Source of the DNA: Prostheceraeus crozeri
Lineage: Eukaryota > Platyhelminthes > Polycladida > Euryleptidae
Assembly: GCA_907163375.1 (NCBI GenBank)
Contig: CAJQUW010005739.1
Coordinates: forward strand, 62,001 to 126,000
Direction of reading: 5' to 3'
Length of the DNA stretch: 64,000 nt
A program made the position numbers and the translations under genes. The stretch's first letter is position 1. The number at the start of each line of letters is the position of its first letter. Under the pieces are notes generated by a model that worked only from the letters and a program-made list of their open reading frames with translations, was not told where the DNA came from and did no database searches. Positions 1 to 10,808 of this stretch are shown here, in pieces.

Positions 1-359
1 AAAATGATATACGAAATTGTGTACTGCTAGTAATTCTTTCCTTGTAATGCAATATTGTCTCTGCGTTTGAGTAAGTTTTTTGGATGCATAGGCAATAACT
101 TTTTCCTTTCCATTTTGAATTTGCGATAGAACAGCTCCCATGCACTCATGCGAAGCGTCAGTATCAAGAACAAATTTATTAACAATTTATACAACAATTT
201 ATCACTTTTCGTTGGAAATGCCAAAACGGGTGCTGTTGTCATAGCAGTTTTCAATTGAATGAATGACTCGTTACACTTATCATTCCAATCGATTGAAGTT
301 TTCCTTTTGTTTTTGTTGTTCCAAATTTGTTTACACAAACTTTCCAGAGGTGCCACCAA

Positions 360-1070
360 CTAAGCGTAATTTTTAATGAACTGTCTATAGTACCCGCACA
401 ATCCTAGCCAAGATCGGAATTCTTCTGCTGTCGAAGGTTTTTTGAAATTCAAAATTTTCTCAATTTTCTTTTCATCTGTCTTTGTACCATTCTTTCCAAT
501 AGTATAACCCAAATATGAAACCTCTGTCTTAAGAAATTCGCATTTTTCTGGAGATAATTTCAACCCTGCTGAACGTACCCTTTGAAAAATTATTCGTAAT
601 CGGTGCACTTGTTCTTTTAAAGTTTTCGAGAATACTAAAATGTCATCGAGATATATTAGACACTGATGCCAATTCTCCTTATCGAATACTTTGTGCATTA
701 ATTTTTGAAATGTACTTGGGGAAGTGGAAAGTCCCATCGGCATTCGAACAAATTCCCAATGATTTGTTTTCGTGCTGAAAGCCGTCTTCTGAATATCACT
801 TTCGAGCATTGGCACGTCATAATATCCAGAGGAGAGGTCAAGAGTAGTGAAATATGCAGATCCATGAAGCGTATCTAATAAGTGTCTTGTCTCTGGTATA
901 GGAAATATTGGTCTTTTAGTTATTGCGTTTAATTTCCGGTAATCCACTGTAAGTCTGATATCACCATTCTTTTTCGGTACTACTACCAACGGTGTATCCA
1001 ACGGGTATTCCATGGAGATTCGCTTTCCCGTATTATGCCTTTATTCTGTAAGTCATGTATCATTTCTTCA
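360..1070 (-). pseudogene. pol: reverse transcriptase region of the gypsy fossil
   Basis: Clear Ty3/gypsy reverse transcriptase: VVVPKKNG and LTVDYRKLN (fingers), TTLDLSSGYYDVPM (first catalytic Asp), MPMGLSTSPSTFQ, then YLDDILVFSK with the catalytic Asp pair (about 630-656), and the LGYTIGKNG and GLCGYYRQFI motifs of the connection. Sequence left of it (about 27-359) matches the start of the RNase H region (KCNESFIQLKTAMTTAPVLAFP). The stretch at about 1081-1700 is the poorly conserved linker between protease and reverse transcriptase. Confidence 0.92.
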
Positions 1071-1799
1071 ACTTTATCTTCTAACGGAATAGGAACACGC
1101 CTGTAAGCACATGCAATAGGTTTTTATGTCCGGTATCAATTTCATGTTTCACCATATCAGTTAATTCAATATCATGCTTGCTCACACTGAAAATATCCAC
1201 AAATTCTTTTAAAAGAGGAATTAGCAGTTCTTTCTCTTTTTCACCAATTTCGTCTATTTGTTTTTTAAATTTCAATTCTAAAATTTTCCAACGTTTATCT
1301 GCATTCACCTCACTCATTTGGTTAACACACTTTCCACCACGTGAGTTGTTTTTCTGACTCGATGTAACTCCAATGAAACTTCCTAACTTCATACCCTTAT
1401 GCAATTTTACACCATCCTCGAAAGTCCATATTCGCACAGGGACATGTTTCCTGTTGTCAATTTTAACCATTCCTGTAGCTGTCATCCAATTTCTCTCACC
1501 CACATCAGCCACATTTGGTTCATAGAGACCCTCTAGTCCTTCATTTAGATCAACATAACCACGTATCATATATTCTCCAGCTTCATGTAGTGTCACTGTA
1601 TCGAAACATTTAACATCAAAGCCTAAATTTTGAACATCATCACTTATGTCACGATCTTCTGCCTGATCTCGACTCTCAGAGCAGGCTACGCTTAGTTTTC
1701 CGACTTCAAACCACTGCGACTCACACTCCGACTTTTCAGTTGTTGTATCAACGGTACCTCGACATTGTTTACCCAAGCACAATTCTCAGGAGGATCTAC

Positions 1800-2110
1800 T
1801 GCTATTTTCAGCTTTTTCATGGCTTGAAATCCCAAAATCAGATTTGGATATATTTTGTCAACAATCCGGAACTTACAGTACCTCTCTTGATCACGTATTT
1901 GAAGGTTAAGCTTAACCCAACCGTCGGTATGCATTCGTGAATCATTCGCACATTTGATAAATTTATTTGCTTTTATTATTCTGCTTCCAGAAATTCCTGT
2001 TCTCTTGACGAACTCTCTATCAATAACATTGATGTCTGCTCCAGTGTCCAAAAACAATATTGAATCGCGCCCCTCGCATTTACCCTCGATCAATGGCTTA
2101 TTTTTCGACT
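1800..2110 (-). pseudogene. retropepsin-like aspartic protease region of the gypsy fossil
   Basis: The segment encoding FLDTGADINVID (about 2044-2070) is the D-T-G-A active-site signature of retropepsin. It is followed about 60 residues later by a hydrophobic ILGF-type motif, as in gypsy proteases. In the family it cuts the Gag-Pol polyprotein. It sits between the zinc knuckle and the linker to reverse transcriptase, as expected. Confidence 0.8.
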
Positions 2111-2419
2111 TCTTTGATTTTTTCTTAATTGTCTTGGTTACATCTTGATGAAGTGCTCGAACCGTTTTCCACTGTTTATTCCCTTGAATGTACTCGTACA
2201 AATCATTAATGTCATCTGGATAGACCTTTTTTTCACTTTGATTTCTTCTCGTCTTGACTTCAGCTTGACCTTTTGAGATATTGTCGTCATACATAGTCAT
2301 TGCATGGATCTCTGCGATTACATCCATTTCCTTAATACTGCATTCACTTTCCGTTTGTGATTCGGAAGTGTCATCTGATACATCAGCTGAGTCCCATTCG
2401 GTATTTTCCTCCACTTGTA

Positions 2420-3410
2420 TCTTCCGAAAACGTCGCGGTCTGGTTGAATTTTGTAACCTGCAATTCGATGAATTATGTCCAAATCGTCCACAATGTTTAC
2501 ACTTATTGTTTTCACAGAATCGAGCCTGTTTTCCGCACATCCAACAAATTATTTCTTGTCGTTGAGATCTTGTTCTGGACCTATTGAATTGTATGTCCTT
2601 GTGTTTACTTTGCATCACTTTGTTGGCATCATCAATTTGCCAAGCGTCATTATTTTTCCGCGTAATATCGGCATAAGATCGTCTCGGAGTAACACTTGTA
2701 TTTTGTAAAATTGTCACGATGTAACTAAGCTGCTTCTGTACCATAGTCAATTGGTTTTGCAATTTTTCAATCGCATCATTTTGCACACTTTCCTCCAATT
2801 CAGCTTTTCTCACATACATCGATGCATTAGTTTTCTTCTCTTTCTTCACGAGATTGTATGCCTGGTCAAGAGTATCAACTTTCACTCTGTTTAGGGCCAG
2901 TTTCAGTTCTTCATTTCTTAATCCTTTGGTGAACGCATCAATAAGGTGTTTCTCTCTTTGCTCTGAGCTCATACTTTTTAAAAGTTTAAACCCTTCGATT
3001 CTGATTTCCGACAAGAATTCTCGTAAGTGCTGATCACTCTTCTGCTTACATGCAAATACTTTCACCAGCGGAGTTAACTCAGATTCTTTGGGTAGGAATA
3101 GTTCCATCAATTTGGTTTCGATCCACTCGAAATTGTTTTCATTGTCCTTGAATTCGAGTTGCCCACATAATTCGAAGCGCATTTCATCCGACAATGTATT
3201 TAAGAGAACAATGATTTTAGTCTCGTTCTTCGTAATTCCAGATATCTTGAAATATTGTTTTAATTTTTCCAAATGTGATTTTATGTCATCATTTTTGTCA
3301 CATTGGTGAGGAACAGTAATCGAGTCTTTATGGAGTAACTTTTGCAGTAAGTTTTCCAATATCTGACACTGCTCGCTAACGCCATGTGTTGCATCGCCAG
3401 AAGGCATGGT
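2420..3410 (-). pseudogene. gag: gag region of the gypsy fossil (capsid/nucleocapsid)
   Basis: The N-terminal part is charged and helical, with a capsid-like stretch (residues such as LREFLSEIR and HLIDAFTKGLRNEELK that resemble retrotransposon gag). It ends in a zinc knuckle of the form C-x2-C-x4-H-x4-C near 2457-2505. In the family, Gag packages the element RNA in cytoplasmic particles. It is part of the element spanning the left 3.4 kb and is a fossil. Confidence 0.8.
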
Positions 3411-3422
3411 AGATTCAAGCAA

Positions 3423-4006
3423 ACGTCAATATATTATCATAAGCAGTGACATATCACAAGTAATGCACTGTCTTTTAAATTCAAACATAGTTAGTAGTAT
3501 AGCAACATCTAAGATATAAGAAGTGCTATGTCAAGAGGAACACTAGGTCATAGACTGTCAATCAGACAAGATATCAACACACAACTTGTTAAATATCTCT
3601 ACAACATAACAGTATTGCTTTTATTTCTTTTTAATAAATGTGTATCATGACAGTGTTGTCCTATCATCTAGACACTTAACATAGTTACTAGAAATTATTC
3701 AACATATGAAAAATGATTGTAGGTGAATCAATTGAAGCAACGTTATCTGAGAATGAGCCATGAGTTCTTTTAAGAACTGCCTCTATCATTGATGCTAAAT
3801 GATGAAGGGATGAAACGGGAGGTCACTCTTACACTACACGTATACAAAATCATTTTCTATCTTCTCTAATGGTGCGATCCCTTTTGATAGAAAAGTAGAC
3901 CGATAATAAATGTGTTAACTAACCCCATATCTAAATTCCTCCATTTATTTCCATTTCTAGATAAATACATTGCAAAAACAAAGACATCTAGTATGTAGGT
4001 TTTTTT
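3423..4006. other. AT-rich stretch with no recognised gene
   Basis: Should contain the 5' LTR and leader of the minus-strand gypsy fossil. I see no unambiguous TG...CA boundary and no tRNA-complementary primer site, so I do not mark an LTR. Nothing else is recognised. Confidence 0.5.
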
Positions 4007-4252
4007 TCACTCAAAGTTGAGAGGGATCACTTTTAAATTTGGATTGATTGTAAAATGTTTTGGGCGCTTGGGAGCACCTGGCACTTTTCTCACACGCGTC
4101 GTTTTTGGTGTAAATTCACCATCAGTCCACACATTTTTTTCAATGACGCTGACTTTCTTGCGGGACTCCTCCTGTTCACACTTGTCTTGATCCCACTAGT
4201 CAATGACTTCTAATATTTGGTTAAATATTTTCAATGCTTGAGAGTTTGACAT
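4007..4252 (-). pseudogene. small basic TATA-driven gene, appears broken
   Basis: About 80 codons from an ATG at 4252 down to a stop at 4007. There is a TATA box on the same strand at 4304-4312, roughly 50 bases upstream, the spacing also seen for the two related-style small genes at 4692-4970 and 63012-63278. The C-terminal half is rich in Lys, Arg and Pro (VRKVPGAPKRPKHF). The frame carries one break. I do not recognise the protein. Its position beside the 92-residue minus-strand gene suggests it belongs to the same unit; function unknown. Confidence 0.4.
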
Positions 4253-4303
4253 GTTAGTCTGCTACTTCGTATAACGTGAATGAGAAGTGCTGCAATCGCT
4301 TCA

Positions 4304-4312
4304 CTTATATAG
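4304..4312 (-). promoter_or_regulatory. TATA box of the small minus-strand gene
   Basis: The minus strand reads CTATATAAG here, about 50 bases before the ATG at 4252. Core-promoter position is typical for a TATA-type eukaryotic gene. Confidence 0.5.
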
Positions 4313-4691
4313 TTATTTAACAATGAGTCCCTCAACAGCCAATCAGAATGATTCTAATTTCAGATGAAGACTACATTATCACTTTATCAACCTGTGTTGC
4401 AGCAAAAAGTTTTGTACAACTTGATAAACTTTCTGACTGCACTCACAAGAGATTGTTTACTACTGAAGAGAGAAATGAGCTTGTGGTTGCGTGTGGCGCA
4501 TGAATGTCCCTTCCAATTCATTCCATTTCATCATTTATTCTTCACCTCTGCATTCCATATCCGAAGATATGTGGCGGGCCTTGGGACCGCTTTAGCTGCA
4601 TTAGAAGGGCTCATGGGGCATTCCCGACGAAAGGTAGTGAAAGAATGTGTTGTATGAAATTTGATCTTATGTTTATAAAAAAGACAATCAT
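4313..4691. other. spacer; its left part is an inverted copy of the right-arm end
   Basis: Around 4480-4545 the sequence GTTGCGTGTGGCGC followed by a T/C-rich CATTCCATTTCA stretch is the inverted counterpart of about 63710-63752. This marks the outer limit of the inverted arms. No coding potential recognised. Confidence 0.5.
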
Positions 4692-4970
4692 CTAACTTTG
4701 GTGGGACTGGCTGATCCTGCTGAGAGAGACTCTTATTCGCTCTATGTCAGCGGGATCGACCTCCTCTACTACCACCCGAGTGTCAGAGGGCGGTATATAC
4801 CCCCACTCTGTTGAATCGGCATAATCATCATCGGCAGCCGATGAACCAATTCGAGCAAGGTTGTTCCACAATCTCTCTTGCTCTTCCATCTGCGAAAACT
4901 CTTTAAACAAATTTCTCGGCTTTAACCGAGGCTTGTCAGGAGAGCTGACTAGCGTGTTTGGCGTCTGCAT
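4692..4970 (-). CDS. 92-aa protein, paralogue of the 88-aa protein at 63012
   Basis: The ATG at 4970 is chosen because a TATA box lies about 40 bases upstream on the same strand (5008-5015). The longer upstream frame (to 5141) runs through that TATA box. The protein shares RPRNLF/KPRNLF-x-EF, EEQ-R, NNLA-IG, YIPPS, EVD-A and a C-terminal R-x-SLSRI with the 88-aa protein at the other end of the window. Spared residues in two diverged copies suggest that this short frame is, or was, translated. There is no signal peptide or membrane segment; the protein is acidic in the middle with a helical C-terminus. I do not recognise the family. Confidence 0.6.
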   Translation of the reverse strand: MQTPNTLVSSPDKPRLKPRNLFKEFSQMEEQERLWNNLARIGSSAADDDYADSTEWGYIPPSDTRVVVEEVDPADIERIRVSLSRISQSHQS

Positions 4971-5007
4971 GATGGAGTATAAATTGAAGACTAGAGAAAA
5001 GACGCGG

Positions 5008-5015
5008 TTTATATA
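5008..5015 (-). promoter_or_regulatory. TATA box of the 92-aa gene
   Basis: The minus strand reads GGTATATAAACC, the same core as at 62971-62982 before the paralogous gene. The two promoters are homologous. Confidence 0.6.
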
Positions 5016-6239
5016 CCCAGCGAGCACAAAGCCATGATTCAGACCTTCCTTATTTGGCCATGCGTTTGACATGACAACAGCGGTTTTACCATTTATGGCA
5101 ACGGCAGTCACCATGCTTTCAGTTACCAACTCCCAACACAAAGACTGGTTACCTTATGACGCGAAAAGGTTTGACGTCAATGCCTGCAGTAACCCTCTCA
5201 TTTTTACCAAGTTACAATGACAAACGATAGACGTTGCCAACCCTGAGTTACTGAGGCTAGACGAGATTTCACAAAGCCTGATAGCAGAAGCCATAACGAC
5301 TTGATAGCAAGCGTTTAGGTGTTAAGCTCTTGAATCCGTTACAGGCAGTACTCAGAGGGGATGTTATCCCAGCTCCAAGGCCTCGACGCACAAATCCAAC
5401 CTCGGGCGTACACAGCGTGCGTCATGTCACTGTGTTGGTATCCGGGCCCCGAATTTGACATAAAAACCGGTGGAGTTATTTACAAGAGGAAACATCCCAA
5501 GTCGTTGCTTTGATCAGCTTGATAGCAAGCCTTGATTCACAAGCGTTTTGCAATGGAGATGTTTAGATGCCACCCATGACAAGATAGCTAATACTCAACC
5601 GATTGGCGTTCAAAGTGCTACGTTGAGAACTGTGTCAAAAGCCCAACATGAGTTGCCCCAGAGGTTTCGGTATAAAATATGACATACTCCCTTGCCACAC
5701 TTATCACTACGGCATCATCCGCTGTCCCGAAGGAACACCCTGTCATTGGAATATTACAGCAAAACTCTCCGTGTCATGCTCACTTTCAGTGAAAAGCCGC
5801 TTGTATCATAGTAAGACTGGCTCGTACACACTTAACCATGCCTTCATTGACTTCAGCAGGGTCGAAAACCCCAGAAAACCTCCAAAAATAATGAATTTAA
5901 ATTTTTCAGCATTTAGCACTACTTATGAAATTATATAGGTAGTCTGTTAATATAGGTCTGATCAATAGCGATCGAATCTTTTTTGAATCAAGTCAAAAGG
6001 ACTTGTAGAAGCAAAGTTACAAGCCTTTAAAGTTTTGGAGTCTTTTATGGGCTGGAGACTAAGGTCATCTCCTGGCTAACCTTTAAGTCTGACGCCTTAG
6101 CTGATATCAGCAATGAAATTTTCAAAGTCGGTCCGAAATTTTAAATATAGTTTGTGGCGATCAGCTGATGACGTAATCTCAATCATCCAAAACTTTAAAC
6201 ACGTCTATCTCCGGTTCTAGTGCTCCGATTGACTTCAAA

Positions 6240-7255
6240 TTTTGAGTCACGCTTTCTCGCTCTCACCTTTCATTTATGCCTCGATTCTCTACGATTACCA
6301 GAACCCGAGTTAAAAAACTTCATAAATACTTTTGGAAACGTTTGGAGTCTCATTGGAAACGAAACCTTCCACAGATCTGAAAAGATAGGATCCTAGAGAA
6401 CAAAGTGCGGTCTTGCCCCTAAAAGAAACCCGAGCTCTTCATTCACTTCCAATTCTCCGCTATTCATCGCCAAAGGTGGCCACAATTTAACATTTTCACG
6501 GAAAAATCCGGTGTGGAGACCCAGTGTGAAGAAAATTTTCAACTATTTCTCTCCGATTTACTTGAAACTCACGATGCTTCCAAATCTGGTCTCCGTTTTC
6601 CCGTCCGAGGCTTCGTTCACCCGCTAGAGCCATTTTCGTAAAAATTCTAACTCTGTCGTTTTTCGGTGATGGTCAAAAATTTTAAAGTCACTCTCACACC
6701 TCAGCCAAGGAAGATAGAGCCAAACTGAGCTTTCCACTGCATTTTTCTCACTCTTAGCTTTGAAATGAGATATTGCACGACTTTCTACGATCTCTAGAAC
6801 CAAAGTTGGAAGTCTGACAGGAGGGGGGGGGGACGTCCTCAAAATTTATTCTCTCCGATTCCGCTGGAAACAACCTTCCTAACTCAAAATTTCACGTAGA
6901 CTCCGAATCTGGTCTCCGAACCCGCATTTTTCTAACTCTGCCGTTTGCGGATATTCCTACCCTTGCCTCACAGGAAAACTCCTCCTGCCGTCCTTCCTAA
7001 CCCAAAATTTCACGTAGACTCCGAATCTGACCTCCGTTTTCCCATCCGAAACCTCCTTGAAGACGAAAAACGACCTTTCTCATCCCAAAACCACCAAAAC
7101 CCACCTTTTCTAACTGTATCCTTCATAGATTCCTACCCCTGCTGCTCCTCCTTCCTTCCAGAGGGGGTAGGGAAACCCTTTTCCTCCTCACGGACCATTC
7201 CTCCCAGCACATCCTTGACCATCTCCTTCCTCTCTCCAGAGGGGGGGTTGAGGCA
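6240..7255 (-). repeat. diverged satellite relics, minus orientation
   Basis: Reverse-complement pieces of the 484-bp satellite can be read here, for instance AATTCTAACTCTGTCG and TTTTTCGGTGATGG near 6645-6670, TCTCTCCGATT near 6555 and 6845, and TGAAATGAGATATTGCACGAC near 6765. A G-run with GACGTCC at 6822-6838 is the inverse of the C-run in each B unit. Spacing is irregular and identity is low compared with the array at 31-60 kb. This is an old, unexpanded counterpart of the big array. Confidence 0.7.
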
Positions 7256-9038
7256 GCATGATGACTCATCGTTGCACATTTTGGACTTTATTTTGGCACG
7301 GGCTTACTACTGTAACGTTTTAACGTGTTGCCATTATTTTTGAAAGACTCAATTGATTCAACTTTTGATTGTCTAATCAGCTGTTTTTTTTCAGACAGTT
7401 GATTGATCTGTAAAGAGACAGATTTCAAACGCTTCGGTGTCGGATTGTTCGCCATTCTTATTGTGACTGTTACTTGTATAGCTGCTTGTAGCTTCCACTA
7501 AAAAATAACACCAAGTGGTTCGTCACAGTCACGTGATAAGCGATCGATAATCGTAAACCAACCGGCGAGGAGGTATGGGTAATGATTCAGAAATGACAGG
7601 TTGATTCAGTCGGAATACGGCTGACAGTACCAGCTCGTTCAAGCAGCCACGATCAATCAAACATTAACGGAGGCACTACAGATCAGCCGCAGAAACGATG
7701 ACGTCGGATAACAATAGGACGAATTGACACTTAGTAAATCCGAGTGTGCACCAGTCACAGCGAACCGAGGAATGAGTCAAATTCACTAAATCCACCGGTA
7801 ATCGGGAAAACACAAAAATCCTACCCAAAAACGAAGATTTGACCAAAAGCGAAGGCAGCAAGAGACGAACCAGATCGAGACGAACTCAACGAACCAAGAC
7901 CCAACCAAAAAGGATACCGAGAAGCGCCAAGTCGACAGAAAACATCAATACAGGCGGCAGACAGACAAGAGCGCACAACCGCACGACACGACGATTGTTG
8001 TTTGTGATTTTCAGATGATTCTGGTCTCTGACATTGTTGTAGCTTTTAGACTTTTATACTAAAGGTTGTTATTTATTTATGCATACTGAGATGTTATATA
8101 TTTCACTTTCCTTTTCTTCATTTATGACTCTTTAATGCTTTATTGTTACCGATTTATCACTTAACAAGTTTTAATGTCTCGATATGCGGACCTGGCTTTA
8201 TTTACTCGTGTTTTTATTTCATCCTTTAATGAGAACAAAGATTCTATTTATATTTACATCATTGAATGTGATAGTATTCATACAGGGACGATTGATATAC
8301 CTCTATTGTATATTACACTTGTCCTGTGATGAATCCACTGTCTATTGTTTGATGCTTTCTGTGTGATACGCTATAGATAGATGTCAGATCGTTGATCCAA
8401 CTTTTAAGGGACGGGAAATATATCAAAACTGATAATCAATTTTTATTTTAATAATCAAGTTTTAAGATGAGAGCTCAGCATGACGAGAAGGCAACCAAAA
8501 ATTAAAAATCAAAAATGAAGAGATTCAAGCAACAGAGGAAACTGAAATCGCTATGCACGGAGTCATCAGGGAGGAACTATGGGGCCGCATAAAACAAGGT
8601 TTCGGCCCAATAAACAATAGGTTTTTGTCCCCAACCTCCAACCTGTACCACATGGCAGAGCCGGGCCGACCATATCGGAAGAACGACAAGGAAGGTCCCT
8701 CCAAACCTGAGGAAGCATAGCTAAAACTTAGATGCAAATTAAATTAGGATACATGAGAACATAAGGATGCTGTTAGTCAAACATTCCTACGATGGAAGTA
8801 TTTGGCAAAGATTTTCAAGCCAGTATTCATGGCATGTTACTTTCGGAGAAACTATATAGTACCGATGGGAGCCAAAACTCATCATCTTTATGATAGACTT
8901 CCGTGGTGTAAAGGTCACACTACTTTTGATCTTGATCTTGGCGTTCAGATAATCCACGCATTTTTCATTGTTTCCGCTCCTACTAGCCAAGAGGTCTTGT
9001 GGATAAGTAGTAAGAAAACGGCGAACATTCGACCGGCG
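7256..9038. other. unassigned spacer at the centre of the inverted arms
   Basis: No gene can be supported. About 7620-7990 is rich in A, C and G with CGA repeats, like an untranslated leader, and 8030-8350 is AT-rich. A short open frame on the plus strand (about 8485-8720, ending LYHMAEPGRPYRKNDKEGP) overlaps an open frame on the other strand. I could not decide whether either is real. The spacer separates minus-oriented from plus-oriented satellite. Confidence 0.4.
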
Positions 9039-9194
9039 CCCCCCCTCTGGAACAACAGAGTGTCGTGGTCGGCCGCCGTGGTGTTTCGAGTCTGACTCCC
9101 CCCCTCTGGAACGACAGAGTGTCGTAATGTGCCGGCCAAGTTGGTCCGAAAGGTTCGCTGACGTCCCCCCCTCTGAAACGACAGAGTATCGTGG
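9039..9194 (+). repeat. three copies of a C-run/CTCTGGAA motif
   Basis: Copies at 9039-9067, 9098-9126 and 9165-9193 read as a run of C, then CTCTGGAACGACAGAGTGTCGT with small changes. CTCTG and CAGAG can pair around a 6-nt loop. The third copy is preceded by TTCGCTGACGTCC, which is the satellite B-unit core, so these are related to the satellite edge. Two inverse copies sit at about 7155-7170 and 7233-7248. Confidence 0.65.
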
Positions 9195-9306
9195 TGGACT
9201 TGGGCGACCGCCAGGTTTTGACTTGAGGCTATAGTGTGTGTTGTTTTTCGTGCAATCTGCTGAATGTTGGGTTGTAAAATGGGCTGTTTCGAGTGGAAGG
9301 AGTGCC

Positions 9307-10492
9307 CGGATTGGAAAACGGATTTCAGATTTGGAATCAGCATGAAATTCTCTATCAACATGGTGAGTTTCAAGTCAATCGGAGAGAAAAGATTTTCAAC
9401 ATTTTTCGAAAAAACGACAGAGTTAGAATTTTGGTCGTTTTGGGCTGTAGCGCCAAAACGAAGCATCGGATGGGAAAACGGAGGCCAGATTCGGATTCAG
9501 CGTGAAATTCTGCATCGGTATGGTGAATTTGAAAGCAATCGGAGAGAAAAAATTTTCGCTGACGGCCCCCCCCCCGGCACCGACCTTCCAACTTTGCTTC
9601 CAGTGGACGGATTTTGTCGTGCAATAGGTCGTTTGAAAGCTAAGAGTGAGACAGATTTACTGAAAGAATCGGCTTGTTCATATCGGTCTTCGTTTAGATG
9701 TGAAACGCCATTTAAGATTGTGGGACATTGGCGAAAAATGACAGAGTTAGAATTTTGGACGTTTTGGGCTCTAGCGTCAAAACGAAGCATCGGATTGGAA
9801 AACGGATTTCAGATTTGGAATCAGCATGAAATTCTCTATCAACATGGTGAGTTTTAAGTCAATCGGAGCGAAAAAATTTTCAACATTTTTCGAAAAAGGG
9901 ACAGAGTTAGAATTTTGGTCGTTTTGGGCTGTAGCGCCAAAACGAAGCATCGGATGGGAAAACGGAGGCCAGATTCGGATTCAGCGTGAAATTCTGCATC
10001 GGTATGGTGAATTTGAAAGCAATCGGAGAGAAAAAAATTTCGCTGACGTCCCCCCCATGGCACCGACCTTCCAACTTTGCTTCCAGTGGACGGATTTTGT
10101 CGTGCAATAGGTCGTTTGAAAGCTAAGAGTGAGACAAATTCACTGAAAGAATCGGCTTGTTCATATCGGTCTTCGTTTAGATGTGAAACGCCATTTAAGA
10201 TTTTGGGACATTGGCGAAAAACGACAGAGTTAGAATTTTGGACGTTTTGGGTTCTAGCGTCAAAACGAAGCATCGGATTGGAAAACGGATTTCAGATTTG
10301 GAATCAGCATGAAATTCTCTATCAACATGGTGAGTTTCAAGTCAATCGGAGCGAAAAAATTTTCAACATTTTTCGAAAAAGGGACAGAGTTAGAATTTTG
10401 GTCGTTTTCGGCTGTAGCGCCAAAACGAAGCATCGGATGGGAAAACGGAGGCCAGATTCGGATTCAGCGTGAAATTCTGCATCGGTATGGTG
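9307..10492 (+). repeat. 484-bp satellite, left block (about 2.4 units)
   Basis: Order is A, B, A, B, A and then a B unit broken by the Polinton at 10493. The first B unit carries AAATGACAGAG (9737-9747), a variant otherwise seen only at the far right end of the array (58.6-60.1 kb). It also carries GACGGCCC instead of GACGTCCC, shared with the unit at 41.0 kb. Confidence 0.95.
10487..10492. repeat. target-site duplication of the Polinton, left
   Basis: ATGGTG directly before the AG terminus. The intact satellite reads CGGTATGGTGAATTTG, so the 6 bases are duplicated exactly. A 6-bp duplication is the Polinton hallmark. Confidence 0.95.
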
Positions 10493-10808
10493 AGTAGTTT
10501 ATAGTGTGACATCCGGCGCAAGCTTCGCTTCGCTTTGCTTCGCTTCGCTTGCGCCGGATGTCACACTTTTGCGGGTTTTTTCAAAAAAATCAAAATTTCA
10601 AAAATTTAGGTAGATTTCAAATTTCACGTGGCCGAAGGCCGAAGGGCGAAAATTTAAGTTGTCTCAAAATATCACGTGGTCTAAGAATTTTGAAAATTTA
10701 GGCAGACGAAAATTTAAGTTGTCTCAAAATATCACGTAGTCTCAATATACCAGAAGATTGTATTCAAAATATTTATTCAAAATATTTATTCAAAATATTC
10801 ATTTAAAA
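10493..10808 (+). repeat. left terminal inverted repeat
   Basis: The outer about 218 bp (to about 10711) match the right end with hardly any difference. From there to the first ATG the match continues with more changes (CTCAATATACC shared). Contains GGCC-GAA-GGCC (10630-10640) and a direct repeat of AAATTTAAGTTGTCTCA. The first gene starts immediately inside. Confidence 0.95.
10504..10566. other. perfect 20-bp-stem hairpin near the left terminus
   Basis: Stem 10504-10523 pairs with 10547-10566 without mismatch; the 23-nt loop is built of TTCGC repeats. It starts 11 bases inside the element end. It could be a fold-back origin or a binding site for the terminal protein or integrase; this is inference. 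Confidence 0.85.

Larger units (their letters stand above)
1..3422 (-). mobile_element. Ty3/gypsy LTR retrotransposon fossil, cut by the window edge
   Basis: Read on the minus strand this is gag, then protease, reverse transcriptase and the start of RNase H, which is the Ty3/gypsy (Metaviridae) order. Diagnostic parts are a CCHC zinc knuckle, an aspartic protease core (FLDTGAD) and a reverse transcriptase with YLDDILVFSK. Integrase and the 3' LTR would lie left of base 1. I searched 3423-4000 for a 5' LTR edge and a tRNA primer site and could not place either. The coding region is broken, with about two or three interruptions, so this is a fossil. Age cannot be set without both LTRs. The family assignment is firm; the outer boundary on the right is not. 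Confidence 0.9.
4480..6240 (-). repeat. left arm of the large inverted repeat
   Basis: Three blocks are inverted copies of the right arm: about 4480-5020 against 62960-63760 (small TATA gene), about 5290-5490 against 61390-61540 (a stretch with CCAACACAGTGA and GGCCT in both), and about 5830-6200 against 60860-61320 (promoter and first-intron region, including GATCAGCTGATGACGTAAT). Between blocks the arms differ. The left has about 340 extra bases at 5490-5830, and the right has the 1.1-kb gene at 61643-62737, of which I see no copy on the left. The copies are diverged, so the inversion is not recent. Confidence 0.7.

Noticed and set aside
2281-3309. Plus-strand open frames across the gypsy gag region
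   Set aside because: Shadows of the minus-strand gag/protease coding sequence.
3423-4000. 5' LTR and primer-binding site of the gypsy element
   Set aside because: Expected here, but no clear TG...CA border or tRNA-complementary stretch could be read, and the partner LTR is outside the window.
7430-8010. Leader or LTR of another retroelement in the central spacer
   Set aside because: The composition is suggestive, but no coding motif, terminal repeat or primer site could be confirmed.
8485-8737. Overlapping short frames on both strands in the central spacer
   Set aside because: Neither has a recognised motif, promoter or paralogue. Mentioned in the spacer entry only.
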